A stretch of 64,000 nucleotides of DNA from contig JXTB01000139.1 of the NCBI GenBank assembly GCA_002914805.1, forward strand, positions 542,986-606,985, written 5' to 3'. Position 1 is the stretch's first letter. Each line of letters begins with the position of its first letter. Source of the stretch: Parasponia andersonii. Lineage: Eukaryota > Streptophyta > Magnoliopsida > Rosales > Cannabaceae. The translations under genes and the position numbers were made by a program. The notes under the pieces were generated by a model that saw only the letters and a program-made list of their open reading frames with translations, searched no databases and was not told where the DNA came from. Positions 1 to 11,218 of the stretch are shown here, piece after piece.

Positions 1-1611
1 ATTCCCAGCGTCGAATAATGAGGCTGAATATGAAGCACTGATAGCTGGGCTAAAGCTGGCACAGGAAATGAAGGTCGATATGATTGAAGTGTACAACGAC
101 TCCTAGCTGGCATTTATCAGGTTAAGGGCGATTATCTAGCAAGAGGGGAGAGAATGATGGCCTATTTGAAGGAGGTACAACGATTGTTCTTGACATTCAC
201 TGCTTATAACATTCAGCTTCTTCCTCGCATTGAAAATACCTGGGCGGATGCACTTGCTAAGCTCGCTTCAACGAAAAATGCAGAGTTGTTAAAGGTTATT
301 CCTGTTGAATTTCTTGTATCACTAAGCATCGAAGTTGAACCCCAAGTAACTATGCCAGTTGATGAAAAACCATCATGGATGGATCCTATAATGCAATATT
401 TACAAAATGGCGATCTTCCCGAGAGCAAAGATGATGCAAAGCGACTCCGCATAAAGGCAGCCCGCTATATCATCCATGATGAGAAGCTTTATCGAAGAAG
501 TTTTAGCTCGCCATTATTATTATATGTCAATGATGAAAAAGCACGCTACATTATGAGGGAAATCTACGAAGGAATATGTGGAAATCATTCTGGGGGGCAA
601 GCACTTGCAAACAAGATTCTTCAACAAGGGTATTTTTGGCCAACTATGAAGAAGGATACAATGGAATTTGCTAGGAGGTGTGATAAATGTCAACAGTTTG
701 CGGCTATTCCTAGAAAATCACATGTTTCTTTAACTACAATGACTAGTCTATGGCCATTTGTTGTTTGGGAAATTAATATTATCGGGATACTTCCATTAGC
801 ATGGGGTAGTTTGAAGTATGCAGTGGTCGCAGTCGATTATTTCACAAAATGGACGAAAGCTGAAGCCTTAAGCACCATTTCCGCAAAGAAGATGATAGAT
901 TTTGTTTACAAATCTATAATCTACCATTATGGTATATTGCATACTATAATTTCTGATAATGGGAAATAATTCGACTGTGATGAGTTCCGTGACTTCTGTA
1001 ACAACTTGGACATCAAGAAGAGTTTCTCTGCTGTTATTCATCCACAAGCCAATGGGCAGGTCGAAGCAATAAATAAAATACTTAAACAGAATATAAAGAC
1101 GAAGCTAGAGGAGCATAAAGGAGCTTAGCCAGAAGTACTTCCAGAAGTTTTATGGCCTTATCGTACCATTCAACGAACCACCACTGGAGAGAGTCCGTTC
1201 TCTTTAGCTTATGGATATGAAGTAATGATCCCAGTTGAAATTGGTGCGAGCTCTCTACGAGGATCCGTTTATGAGCAAGATCAGAATGATGTATTAATGA
1301 GAATTGAGCTCGATTTTTTAGATGAAAGACGTGAACAATCTCAACTTCGAATCACATCATACCAATAATGCATTGCTCGACATTATAACTCCAAAATCAA
1401 AAGTAGACATTTTGAAGTTGGTGATCTTGTCCTTCGAAGAGTTTTACCTAATAATAAAGAGCATGGTGCTGGTGTATTTGGACCTTCCTGGGAAGGACCT
1501 TATGTTATTGACGATGTCATTCGACCTGGGACATACAAGCTAGCTCGTATCGGCGGACAAAAGATCGAACATGCTTGGAATGCAGAACAATTACGTCGTT
1601 ATTATCAATGA
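1..1611 (+). pseudogene. Tat-lineage Ty3/gypsy pol 3' end (second RNase H, integrase), broken
   Basis: This is the distal part of a retrotransposon polyprotein, cut by the window edge. Bases 1-90 read as the end of the extra 'archaeal-type' RNase H (SNNEAEYEALIAGLKLA) that marks the Tat lineage of Ty3/gypsy. The frame opens at about 154 and gives an integrase zinc-binding domain (IYEGICGNHSGG, then CDKCQQF), followed by the catalytic core. The first catalytic Asp is replaced by Asn (EINIIG where the family has xIDIIG). The second Asp (ISDNGK) and the Glu (NGQVEAINK) remain. In-frame stops fall at 967-969 (a glutamine position right after ISDNGK), near 1126 and near 1366. The C-terminal integrase tail ends at EQLRRYYQ with a natural TGA at 1609-1611. 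It cannot make a working enzyme. The lineage call rests on the second RNase H and on the antisense gene downstream. Confidence 0.9.
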
Positions 1612-2219
1612 ATCTTCATGTATTTTCAACGGCTTACTGTATCTTTATTATTTCAACATTTGATGTCATTCGTCAATAATATTTCTTCGGCTATTACTTT
1701 AACTTCATTTGATTCATCTCTTATAGTTTTATGGCAGTTTTCGGACACCATAAAACTCGGGGGGCAGTGGGATCAGAATATTATCTCCTACTTATTTTCT
1801 AAGAGATTATGTAAAACATCTATTTAGAGGGGACGGAGTATTAGATCGTCGAAATATCTAAAACTCCTTAAAATCCTAGGATTTTCTCCTCGCTTCATGC
1901 CTTAGCATTTATGCAATTTCGCTCCTCAAACAACAAAGTAACTAAGCAAAACGTTCTTTGTTCGATGTAAAATATTGCTATATCATATTTTGCCATGGAA
2001 CTTTTGAAAAATAGTATTGAGTTTGCATCACTCGCACTTGCTGTTTTCTTAAGCGACCTAACCTATCCTAACACTTAGAACTCATTTTAAGTTAGTTAGA
2101 TTCAAATCGCAAAAAGCGTTCCGATCAGTCACCTAGTGATTGGCTACTTAGTTAAAATTACAATGTTGTGTTTTGATTATTTTGCAGGAATATGTCCAAC
2201 AAGGAAAAAATATTCATCA
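1612..2219 (+). other. Post-pol noncoding region of the first Tat element
   Basis: No gene is visible. It lies between the pol stop and the antisense ORF of the same element, where Tat-lineage elements normally have a noncoding stretch. A perfect 10-bp inverted repeat (1725-1734 with 1748-1757) is followed at once by a G-rich tract (cggggggcagtggg), which resembles a polypurine tract. The rest is AT-rich. Confidence 0.5.
1725..1757 (+). repeat. Perfect 10-bp hairpin before a G-rich tract
   Basis: AGTTTTATGG and CCATAAAACT are exact reverse complements separated by 13 nt. A run of six G begins two bases downstream. The second Tat element has a comparable 10-bp hairpin directly before its PPT (24494-24517), so the arrangement hairpin plus purine tract occurs twice in the window. 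Function is inferred only by position; a role in plus-strand priming or in transcript 3' structure is possible. Confidence 0.6.
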
Positions 2220-2364
2220 TTAAAAAAAATCGCACCCGTATATAAGCAGAGAGAGAAAGGGGGACCAAGCCCACATTATTCTGAAACAAAAAATAAATAA
2301 ATACAAGTGTTTGTTATACAGAAGTGCTCGCACTGCCATCCCCAATTTTGGCAGTATCCTCCCT

Positions 2365-4473
2365 CTAACTGTGGACAAGCTCGACCACGTCCTCACCAAG
2401 AATAGAGAAGTCAAAATCCGGATGCTCGCAGAAGATGTTAAAAATAATGGTCGACGAGGTGATATCACTAGCTTTATCTTCGAGCTCTTTGACTTCAGTC
2501 GCCTTGAACTCTTCGATAGCTTTGTGAACCGCCTCTATTGTCACCTCCTTTATGCGATCTGGATGCTCGGAGATAGTTTTCTCGAGCTATTTGACTTTCT
2601 CCTCGAGATTCTCCTTCTCAAGCTTTTCGTTGGCCAGGCCTTCGAGCAGCTGCTACCTCTCCAAGTCAAAAGCTTTTATCTCCTCCTCCTGAGCTTTCTC
2701 CGAGTTCTCAAATACTTGGGTTATCTCTTTAACTTTTTCGGCCTTTCCAAACATTCGAGGACCGGGTCATGTATCAGGACAGCAGCAGTCGCGGTCTGAA
2801 AATATAACCATTAATACCAAGAAATAATACATTTGAGGAGAGAATAAAAAGGTGCTTACATTGGCCAGCATTCTCATCGCAGAACCGAACGCAACCTTGG
2901 CAGATCATCGCTTTATCCTCTCCCAGCCCTCCTCAGAAGTGAAGCAATCAATAAATGCTGCGCTCATACCAGCCTTCTCTGGTAATTGATTGAGGAGTGC
3001 GAAGAGCTCCTCGTCCTTATCTACCAGGTTCGGTTCTGAAGAGGTAGCCGCCTCCTTAAGTGGTTCAGGATGGCTTATTGTTTGAGGCTGTAGAGGAGGC
3101 GAGCTTGCCGGGATGTCCTCGAAGGCAACTTTTCATTTTTTTGAATTATCGACCTTCTCTTTCCCTTTCGATGACGGAGAAGTGCTCTCGGGTGTCTTAG
3201 ATTATTGCCATGGACCCGAGAGTTGAGGGTGGTGCTCGCAGGCCAGTACTGATAACCATCTCTGTACAGATATATCAGTAAGCGAGGTGATATAATACAA
3301 TGATGATTAAAATATGTATATATATATATGATTACCTTCTTGTTGTTGAGGAGCTGGTTGAGGAGCTAGTGGTAATGCTGTTTGTGGAGAAGATGGTTCC
3401 GAAGTTGAAGGGGTGGCAGGTACTTTTCATTTCCTAGGTTTGGAAGACGAGGCACTTTTATCCGTCTACTTCCTTGGCTTCTTTTTCTTCGAGCACGAAG
3501 GTCTGGACGAACGGACGTGGGGGTCAGGGAACGCGGGTCCCTTTGGAAGCAAACCGCAAGTGACCAGGTTCTTGGAAATACCAAGTACCTTCCAATCAAA
3601 TTCCTTAATTGGAAGGTCGTTGATTTTGTACACCCTTTTGAGCTGTTCCCTGGAAAGTCCGGGTCGTTCCCTGTTATCTGCGATGACATACGAGTGCGAT
3701 TAGGATAAATATAACATTATAGAAAAAGGCGATAAATTGAAAAACTACCTACCAGGATTTTGAAAGAAGCCGTTATCCGCATAGTCAAAGTGGAAAAATG
3801 GATTTTTCTATTTTCCCATGTTGTTGCGAACCCCGTAGATTGTTTTCGTTGCTTGGTTCGACCATTTGCTTGCGTAAAAGAAGCCAAGATCTGACAGGTT
3901 TGATTTCACTTGATAAAACCAAGCGAACTCTTCAGGAGAGGGGGAGTCTAAACCTAATTTATGGTAAAGTATGTACAAACCTACTATATATCTATATGTA
4001 TTAGGAGTCAGTTGGAAAGGGACAATCCCATAGTAGTCAATAATTGATTTTATGTATGGATGAAGTGGGAGGTGGACACCGCACTTGAGAACTGCTTTAG
4101 AAAATGACGCAATTCCACGTAGTGGTATGTGTGGTCGATTGAATTCCATGGGTAGGCAAAGAGGGATGACGATCTTATAGTTGCACACGATTTTGCTAAG
4201 CTTGTTCGATGTGTAGCTCGTCCTTATATTGGTACATGATCAATTCTTCTCTACGTATTGATAGCTCGATACGAAGGCAGGGGCATCCCTGATATGTCGA
4301 GGCCATTGGTCCTGAGGGAGGTCGCCTATGTGAGGACTATTTTGCTTGACCCCTGTTATCTCTACTTCGGGTTCTGGCTCAACGTAATCTTCAAGGTTTA
4401 TGGAGCTAACACTGGAGTTCTCAGATTCTCCTGAGAATGTATTCCTTTCCCTAAAGTCCTCACTACTAGACAT
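2365..4473 (-). pseudogene. Spliced antisense ORF of Tat element 1 (Transposase_28 / gag-like family)
   Basis: This is a minus-strand gene inside a plus-strand retrotransposon. Exon 1 (4473-3753) starts MSSSEDFRERN and contains the block GVHLPLHPYIKSIIDYYG, then LTPNTYRYIVGLYILYHKLG. That block is typical of Pfam 'putative gypsy type transposon' proteins (PF04195). Likely introns with GT..AG ends are 3752-3678, 3335-3262 and 2859-2796 (64-75 bp). After the first intron the convincing frame reads REQLKRVYKINDLPIKEFDW. The last exons code for an acidic, lysine/glutamate-rich probable coiled coil (IKEVTIEAVHKAIEEFKA) and end in LGEDVVELVHS plus a TAG at 2367-2365. Stops interrupt exon 1 at 4242-4240 (TGA) and 3810-3808 (TAG), and one more lies in the coiled coil near 2600, so this copy is dead. 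The biochemical function of the family is not known to me. Confidence 0.75.
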
Positions 4474-5433
4474 CTGAAAAGAAATACGGATGGATTTAGT
4501 CCTATGCGAGCATCAAGGATCTTCACTATATGCTAGCAAATTTTGGGGGTTCACCCTAGGATTGTATTAACAAGCAAGCTCATCGAATTTTTTCTAATCG
4601 GTCTACGGATTCATAAAAATTGCTCGAGCAGCTCGTCAAAAATAAATAGGGTATCAGACCCTAAAAACTCTTTCACAAGTTCGTCTTTATCCATTTTCTA
4701 GAAAAAAGTCTATTCTACGAACTGGTAAAGAGGATCTGAAAAATTCCCATTCCAGTCCATTCGAATGTGGGATGTGTTTCAATTCTTAGAAATGAAAACT
4801 GAATGAATTTTTTCGAAAACAGACGAAGAACAATAGGAGAGAAGAAATATACTAATCTTTCTTCGAAAACAGAGGGATTGAGATATGGTCTGAACTCTGT
4901 CGGAGAAGATGCTGGAACTGTGCGAGCTGAAAGAACGAAACGATGCTAGAGGGTTTGCTATGAAATACTTTGGGTTTTAGAGAGATGGAAGACGAGAGAG
5001 TTTATAATAAAGAAGCAGAAGCGGATTGATTTCCGATATTTATCTCTCAAGCATCGCTAAATCACAGCCGTAGATCAAGGTGTTTAATTTTCAGATCTAA
5101 AGGCTGAAGTTCACGCGGGATTTGATTTTTTCCGAAATTAAATCAGTATCTTTCAAAATTTGAAATGATTCGATTTAAAGGCGACAGTTTGCATCATCGC
5201 TATCATTAAGTCTCCTCGAATTCTGCTATTTTTCTTAGAAAAGACGACACGTTTTTATCTGTCAGAATAAGGTGCGCGTGATCTTGAGAAAGGTGAGATT
5301 TGAGATCTGGCGACTCTTCGACTCTTCAAGGGTCTCAAGTCTAGGTCATGACGTCGCATTTTTTAACCTCGCACTTACATTAGAAGGAAGCTCCATTTTG
5401 TCCTAAAGAACTAATGTAGCTGGGGGCAATTAT
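4474..5433 (-). promoter_or_regulatory. Probable leader and promoter region of antisense ORF 1
   Basis: No coding sequence is visible. Read on the minus strand, a TATA-like motif (TTATTATAAA, 5010-5001) is followed by a pyrimidine-rich, 5'UTR-like sequence leading to the ATG at 4473, about 530 bp away. On the plus strand the region ends in a G-rich tract (agctgggggcaa, to about 5429) that may be the PPT of the element. Promoter activity is inferred from layout only. Confidence 0.4.
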
Positions 5434-6057
5434 TGTGCGGTTTAAAATCCTATGTCAGGTCGCATGAGTAAGATTAAGTACGACCTCTTCTGAAAGAGTT
5501 GCATGTGACCTCAACTGCATAAGTTACGTACGACCTCCTCCGAATAAGTTAAGTACGACCAGAATGAAAAGGAGACTAGTCTATGCTTCGTCAAACGGGT
5601 AACTTACAAAGAAAGGGAAACAAAAGTTTCTCTTTAAAGATCAACCAGTTACTAGTTACCTTATTTAAGTAATTATCCAGTTATATTGTTACTCAAACTG
5701 TACTGTCTGATTGTACAGTTACGCATTCTCACAATTGGAAACATTGAGCTACCCTCATCTATATAAAGGGAGTTCAATGTTTCGGTGAGGGGATCTAGGA
5801 CTTTTTCTAATCTTGAGAGGCTGAGGAATTCTTGAAAGAACCTTTTTTAACTTTCTTCTTCTTTCTGGACAACACATTGTAATTTGAGTTTTTGTAATTC
5901 TCTAGAAAATAGTGAAAAACAGTAGACGTAAGCTCATCTTTTTCGGGGCTGAACCACTATAAAATCTTTGCCTCTTTATTTGTCTTGATTAATAACCCTT
6001 TTCACACAAGTGACGTCTCGTAATTTTTTCTAAATTTATTATAAACCTCCATCAACA
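5434..6057 (+). mobile_element. Probable 3' LTR of Tat element 1
   Basis: A 624-bp segment begins TGTGCGG just after a purine-rich tract and ends ATCAACA, giving the TG..CA ends of an LTR. It contains a good TATA box (ctatataaag, 5759-5768), and imperfect copies of a 'taagtacgacctcctccgaa'-like motif between about 5455 and 5570. Position after the antisense ORF fits the 3' LTR of the element whose pol ends at 1611. The matching 5' LTR is outside the window, so the borders are inferred and a target duplication cannot be tested. Confidence 0.55.
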
Positions 6058-6951
6058 ATATACATACATAGATTATAAGGCGCTTGTATATATATCATCA
6101 TATTATAGCAAATTAGACTAGAAAAAACTATTATCAAATACCGGTTCGCACACACGGATCCCCACAATTTATTGTGATACACCTACAATGGATCCTACAA
6201 GAACCCAATGAGGTGAAAATAATGCTTCAGACATATACGCACTTATACAAATCCTCCTCAATTAGACTATAGGCAGCTAATTAGCATATCATGTTTTCAC
6301 TTTGTTAGAAGAAAATAAAAAGAGAGGGGGGNCGAAGATGAAGAAGAAAAAGATGAGATATATGGAAAAAGTAAACTTAAGAAAGGACCTGGCTAATGCA
6401 TAGTGGCTGCGGAGGTAAAGGAGAAACTTTAATCATAATCACATTAGCAGATGAATATGATCGATTAAGGTCAAATCATGAGACGACTAATTACTCCTCA
6501 ATCAACCGTGTAAATTAAACTCGCCTTTGCAAGTTTTTCTTTTGGGTTTATGGTTTATACTAATTTAAACCCAACAATAATTGGGGGTAGGCCACAACAA
6601 CCCACCAATGGCAAAAGCCAAAAGCTGTATGAAAACGAGTAAGAGAAAAAATGCAACTCCGCAATTACACATGTCCATACTATATTCATCTGTATATGGA
6701 CACGCCCCTAAATTAGGACCCACGTGAAAGACATATGACATTTTCCGACATTGTCCACTTGGCACCACATGATAGGTTAATTGTCTCTAACCTTTTATCT
6801 CATTTAAAATGATATCCTATATAAGAAAACCCAAAGCCCACAAAATTGCTTCGTGAACTAAAGAACAAATCCACAAGTTCAGTCTTAATTTATAATTTTT
6901 CTAATTTTTGGTTTAGACTCTTCCTGTTATTCGAGAACCAAAAAAAAAAAA
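6058..6951 (+). promoter_or_regulatory. Upstream region of the carboxylesterase gene
   Basis: This is a noncoding spacer between the LTR and the gene. A CACGTG G-box lies at 6721-6726 and a TATA box (ctatataag) at 6817-6825, about 130 bp before the ATG at 6952. A single ambiguous base (N) is at 6332 after a G run. The LTR ends only about 900 bp upstream in the same orientation, so it could affect this promoter, but nothing in the sequence proves that. Confidence 0.5.
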
Positions 6952-8082
6952 ATGACTACCCTTGTCCTAGACCAAAGTTTTCCTATAAAACCAAGCAAAG
7001 CGCCTCAAACATTAATGATCAGCAACAGCGACGTGATTGAGGAAATTGAAGGGCTGATTAGAGTCTACGAGGACGGAAAAGTGGAAAGACCTGAGATCGT
7101 GCCATGTGTCGCGGCCTCAATGGCTGATCCAGACGATGATGAGCAATTCGAAGAAGGTATGACTTCTTGGGACGTTTTTATTGACAAGTCAACCAATGTT
7201 TGGGCACGTTTTTATGTTCCAAAAACTATCACAACAAGCCAATCAGCCCAAAAACTCAAAATCCCATTACTCGTTTACTTTCACGGAGGTGGCTTTTGCG
7301 TTGGCTCAGCTGCTTGGAGCTGCTACCATGAATTCTTATTCAAGCTATCAGCCAAAATAAGCTGCTTAATCATGTCGGTAAACTATCGCTTAGCCCCAGA
7401 AAACCCTCTTCCGGCTGCTTACGAAGACGGCTTCAAAGCTCTTACGTGGTTGAAACGACAAGCCATAATGAAAAACGACAACGTCAGCAAGTACTACTGT
7501 CCGTGGTCGAAACACTGCGATTTTTCTCGAATCTTTCTAGTTGGCGACAGCGCTGGCGGCAACATTGCCCACAATTTAGCCACGAGGCTAACTTCAAACT
7601 CTGGATTGGATGCCAAGAGACTTAAGCCTTTGACTTTCAAAGGCACTGTATTGGTGCAGCCATTTTTCGGAGGCGAGCCAAGGACAGATTCGGAGAAGAG
7701 CTCGCCGCGACGCTCGGCGCTGAGCTTGGCGGCTTCGGATACCTATTGGCGGCTGGCTTTGCCTGCCGGGGCAAACCGCGACCACCCTTGGTGCAACCCT
7801 CTGGCAAAAGGGTCGGTTTTGATCGAACCGGAGAGTAATAATAATATTAGTACTAATAAGTTGACTAGGGTCTGGCCTATTATGGTGTGTGTTTCGGAGA
7901 TGGACATATTAAGAGATAGGAACTTGGAGTTTTGTGGTGCGTTGGAGAAGAAGACGAAGGTGGAGTATATGGTTTACGGAGGGGTAGGGCATGCCTTTCA
8001 GATTCTTAGTAAGTCTCAGCTCTCGCAGATTCGAACCCATGAAATGATGGCTCATATTAAAGATTTCATTACGCGATATTAA
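6952..8082 (+). CDS. CXE6-like: Carboxylesterase, alpha/beta-hydrolase fold-3 (CXE6-like)
   Basis: This is an intact, intronless 376-residue plant carboxylesterase of the hormone-sensitive-lipase / GID1-like superfamily. These are soluble cytosolic enzymes that cleave small carboxylic esters; the natural substrate is not evident. The oxyanion-hole motif HGGG is at residues 111-114. The nucleophile Ser200 is in GDSAGG, Asp318 in SEMDILRDRN and His347 in GVGHAFQ, so the full Ser-Asp-His triad is present and activity is expected. A GID1 receptor is unlikely because those lack the catalytic His. The block SWDVFIDKSTNVWARFYVP and the run MSVNYRLAPENPLPAAYEDG closely resemble Arabidopsis CXE6 as I remember it. 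The start at 6952 follows an A-rich leader about 130 bp after a TATA box. A second Met at residue 22 could also serve, since the conserved domain begins near residue 28. Confidence 0.93.
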   Translation: MTTLVLDQSFPIKPSKAPQTLMISNSDVIEEIEGLIRVYEDGKVERPEIVPCVAASMADPDDDEQFEEGMTSWDVFIDKSTNVWARFYVPKTITTSQSAQKLKIPLLVYFHGGGFCVGSAAWSCYHEFLFKLSAKISCLIMSVNYRLAPENPLPAAYEDGFKALTWLKRQAIMKNDNVSKYYCPWSKHCDFSRIFLVGDSAGGNIAHNLATRLTSNSGLDAKRLKPLTFKGTVLVQPFFGGEPRTDSEKSSPRRSALSLAASDTYWRLALPAGANRDHPWCNPLAKGSVLIEPESNNNISTNKLTRVWPIMVCVSEMDILRDRNLEFCGALEKKTKVEYMVYGGVGHAFQILSKSQLSQIRTHEMMAHIKDFITRY

Positions 8083-8457
8083 CAAATTTGTTAGTTTGTA
8101 CATATTGTTACGAAGGTACCTTGCAACTTTCTAATGCTAATGTTAAAATTATTCCCTTCGGCCGGGACTGATCAACAATATATCATAAGTACTACGTATA
8201 TATGTTCTAAGCCTGATTTTTCAGTATACTTTGTAATATTTGCTTTGCTGTCTTCAAAAAGAACGGGTAAATTTACTCTATAATGAGGTGCATATACCAT
8301 ATACTATAAGAAAACATGAAAATAGAATTTGTTGCATCCAGTTTATTTATTTAGTTATATTTTCTTTTTCTTCTGCCAACTTAATTAAGAAGTTAAGTAC
8401 TTTCAAATTATCTATGATTTTTGAAAAATTATTTAGCACTTTTTGTTGAGGCAGCAT
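8083..8457 (+). other. 3' flank of the carboxylesterase gene
   Basis: AT-rich noncoding DNA presumably holding the 3' UTR and poly(A) site of the carboxylesterase. No further gene is seen. Confidence 0.4.
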
Positions 8458-8675
8458 AAGAATTGCTTGTGTTTTGACGAAGTGGGTTGGCAAGAGTGCA
8501 CATTATTTAGGATCTTGGTCCTAGGTTCGAGTCACAGATAGGCATGAAAGCCTATTATCTCTAATCGGGTACGGTGGGGATTGGGTAGTACTAGGTATTT
8601 TATTTTAATTTGTAATAAGTAGAGGTCATTAGTTAAGCCTTTTTAAAAAAAAAAAAAAAGAATTGCTTGTGTTTT
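8458..8675 (+). mobile_element. tRNA-derived SINE with perfect 18-bp target duplication
   Basis: The body (8476-8657) is flanked by two identical copies of an 18-bp direct repeat (AAGAATTGCTTGTGTTTT at 8458-8475 and 8658-8675). It carries a pol III B-box-like motif (GGTTCGAGTCA, 8524-8534) and an A-box-like motif shortly before it (ggcaagagtgc, about 8490). It ends in an A tract of about 15 that runs into the right repeat. These are the hallmarks of a SINE retrotransposed by a LINE. The unchanged target duplication suggests a recent insertion. It has no coding capacity. It lies about 380 bp downstream of the carboxylesterase stop codon. Confidence 0.88.
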
Positions 8676-8793
8676 ATTTACTTTATTTGTATAATTAGAG
8701 CAATTTTACATTAATTAAATTTGGTAAATAGTTATAAAAATAAGTCTAACAATGTCAATTTATATATATTGGTAACACTATATATATAAATAT

Positions 8794-9030
8794 GGTTGCC
8801 AATCTAATAAGTAATTTTTTTACCTATGTGTAGGTAATTTTTTTTAGTTATTAGATCATCATCTAATAGTAATCTAATGGTTATAATGAAGTGTATGAAA
8901 AGATGTACATTATTATTGCTATTTCTCTTTCTTAATTTTTACTATAAAAAAATATACATAATGAATTTTCATTGGCCAAAACAATACTTATATATAAATT
9001 AAACAAAAAAATACCTACTGAATTGATGCC
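8794..9030 (+). mobile_element. MITE of a (TA)n-associated family, copy A
   Basis: This 237-bp element starts GGTTGCCAATCTAATA and ends TACTGAATTGATGCC, near-inverted termini. It is the same family as copies at 42007-42248, 42304-42548 and, inverted, 42571-42775. It shares the internal blocks 'ttaTAATGAAGTGtATGAAAAGA' (mixed-case consensus) and 'TTTTCATTGGCC'. TA-rich tracts flank both sides. It is more diverged than copies B and C. No ORF is seen. Confidence 0.7.
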
Positions 9031-9095
9031 TATAAATATATAGGATGCTCAAGTACACATATAGGCAAAATCACTAGTGTAGGCAAAGTAATTAG

Positions 9096-9338
9096 TGACG
9101 GAGCAAGGATAAAAGTTAATGGGGGCATGTAGTAGTAAAAATGTTGAACAAAATTAAAGCATAGTAAATGTTCAAAGTAGCACACTAAATACTTTTATGA
9201 GTATATTATAATTTGCTTCATTATGAAGGCTAAATTCAAAATTTAGGGGTGCAATTCATAGTTTTAAGCAAAATATACATGAAAATTAATGTGAAGGATG
9301 AAAGTGCCCCCCCTTGCCTAAGAGTAGCTCCGCTCCTG
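9096..9338 (+). mobile_element. Possible MITE with GC-rich inverted ends
   Basis: The left end has GACGGAGCAAGGAT and, further in, GGGGGC. The right end, read in reverse complement, has CAGGAGCGGAGCTAC and, further in, GGGGGGGC. Such GC-rich inverted ends around AT-rich DNA suggest a non-autonomous DNA transposon of about 240 bp. The pairing is imperfect and I see no clean target duplication. Confidence 0.35.
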
Positions 9339-11218
9339 AAAATCGCTATGCATATTATACTTTTTTCCCCCTATGAAAAGGAGAGATTGAGAGAGTCCAG
9401 ATTTTCATTAAAAATATTGTGGAAAAAAAGAAGAATAGAAGAGCAGAAAAATAAGTTGAATAATGCAACGTGAGTGGGGGCACAGATAAAAGAAAAGTCG
9501 CCCAGTGCTCAAAATAATAGAAATGCTAACTATACTCTTTACAAGTGGCGTTTGATTGTCGGGAGCCAAAAAAAAAAAAAGTGGTATTTGATTGTGAACT
9601 ATGGAGCGACAGAGGTTGCCTCGAAAACGTTGAGTAGGCCACAATGTGGGGTCTAGTAATTGATTAAATTGCATAATTGAAGTTTTTCGTCTTTTTCTTA
9701 AAAAGAAAATAATAGTATTTTTTTTATTAAAGAAAATAATAGTATTGTTGATCCTTTACCGTTTAGTATTGGTCTGTACAAATGACACCAGAATTATACT
9801 CAATATATTATTTTAGTTTTCAAAATTTTAAATTATAACTCTTAAATTATATAATTATTACAATAATAATATATTTGTCATAATATTAATATTTTTGATA
9901 AAAAATAGTCATGGACAAAATATATAATTTGACATTATTTATTTACATGAGTCAGAATTTTGTTCTTAATTATAGTCACCAAATTATATACTTTGTACAT
10001 AACCCAAATCTGTTAGAAATTTAAGAGTTTGTGAGGAAAAAAAATGATCATTTCTGCAATAATTGCATAAGTCTTAGTAGTTTATTGTATAAGTTGAAAA
10101 TTCGGCGTCTCATTTTTTTACTACAGTAAATTAATCATTATTATAATAATTATATAATTCATGAATCAATAGTATATAAGTTGAAAGTTCGGGAATCAAA
10201 ATGGTTGAAATAAATATAATTCAAGAATTGTTATTATTATTGTTAACCTTTAGTATTGTTTTTCACATTAGTTCCATTTTATGTACTTGGCATCTAGATT
10301 TCTTTTTTCTTTTTTCGCTATTTTCATCCTATGGATCCGGGCTATGTGAAGAAAGAAATTCGGCGTTGTAGATCCGTAATTAATGTGGATCTATTATAAA
10401 TCTATGCTATGTAGTTTTCATTTTTTTTTAAACAAATAATTAACCATGCAGTCTGAAATTTATCTAAGATTTCATTTTATTCTAAAACTAATAAAATTTA
10501 GTTTTGAGATTGCAAATAAGATTTCAATTTCACGTTTGGAATATCTAAGTTTTTTAGAAAAAAAGGTTTATTGACGAAAACATACAACAAAAATTATTTG
10601 CAAATAGCTTCTACATTAATAAAAAATTATTACCTAGCAACAAAAAAAATTTTAATTATTACCTAACAACCAAAAATTTTAAACGAAGGAAAGTTTTCTT
10701 ACTAATGAACAATGGCTTAATATATAATTTAAGAATAATGCTAAGTATATTTTATCAAAATTTTAATACCAACAAATGCGGCATGTGAGTTGATAATATT
10801 CAATTAGTGAATATGATTATTTTATTTATTATAAGTTTTAATATACCAATTAAATAGTGATAATTTATATGCTATGTATATTAATATTAAAAATTTAATA
10901 TACATTTTAGTGCACTTAGCATTGTCTATAATTTAATTTCCATCTTAATTATTGTTAATTGACGCCTTCTTTTTTTCAAGTAAAACGGAGAATTCTAGTA
11001 GCAAAAAGGTCAAGATAATGAAAAGAAAAGTCTCATGAGTAATAAATAAAAGGACGAAGACACAAGAGAATATAAAGATGGAATCATACGTACCATTATT
11101 ACTAGAATCACTAAATATAGATAGTACTAATTAATTGAATGGTACTAAAGTAGATATCATGGAGTTTTATAAAGATATACGAGGAGGTGAAAGATTCCCA
11201 CATAATTAAAATTTATTT
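9339..11218. other. AT-rich intergenic DNA
   Basis: No gene, RNA or recognisable mobile element is visible. It consists of A/T homopolymers and short simple repeats, and it ends at the 5' LTR of the second Tat element. Confidence 0.6.

Noticed and set aside
2311..2799. A 162-codon plus-strand open frame
   Set aside because: It is the shadow of the minus-strand coiled-coil exon of the antisense ORF. The minus-strand reading gives the expected Glu/Lys-rich helix and a natural stop.
3366..3703. Overlapping frames of 96-107 codons on both strands
   Set aside because: The convincing reading here is a different minus-strand frame (REQLKRVYKINDLPIKEFDW), which follows the intron and keeps family-like sequence.
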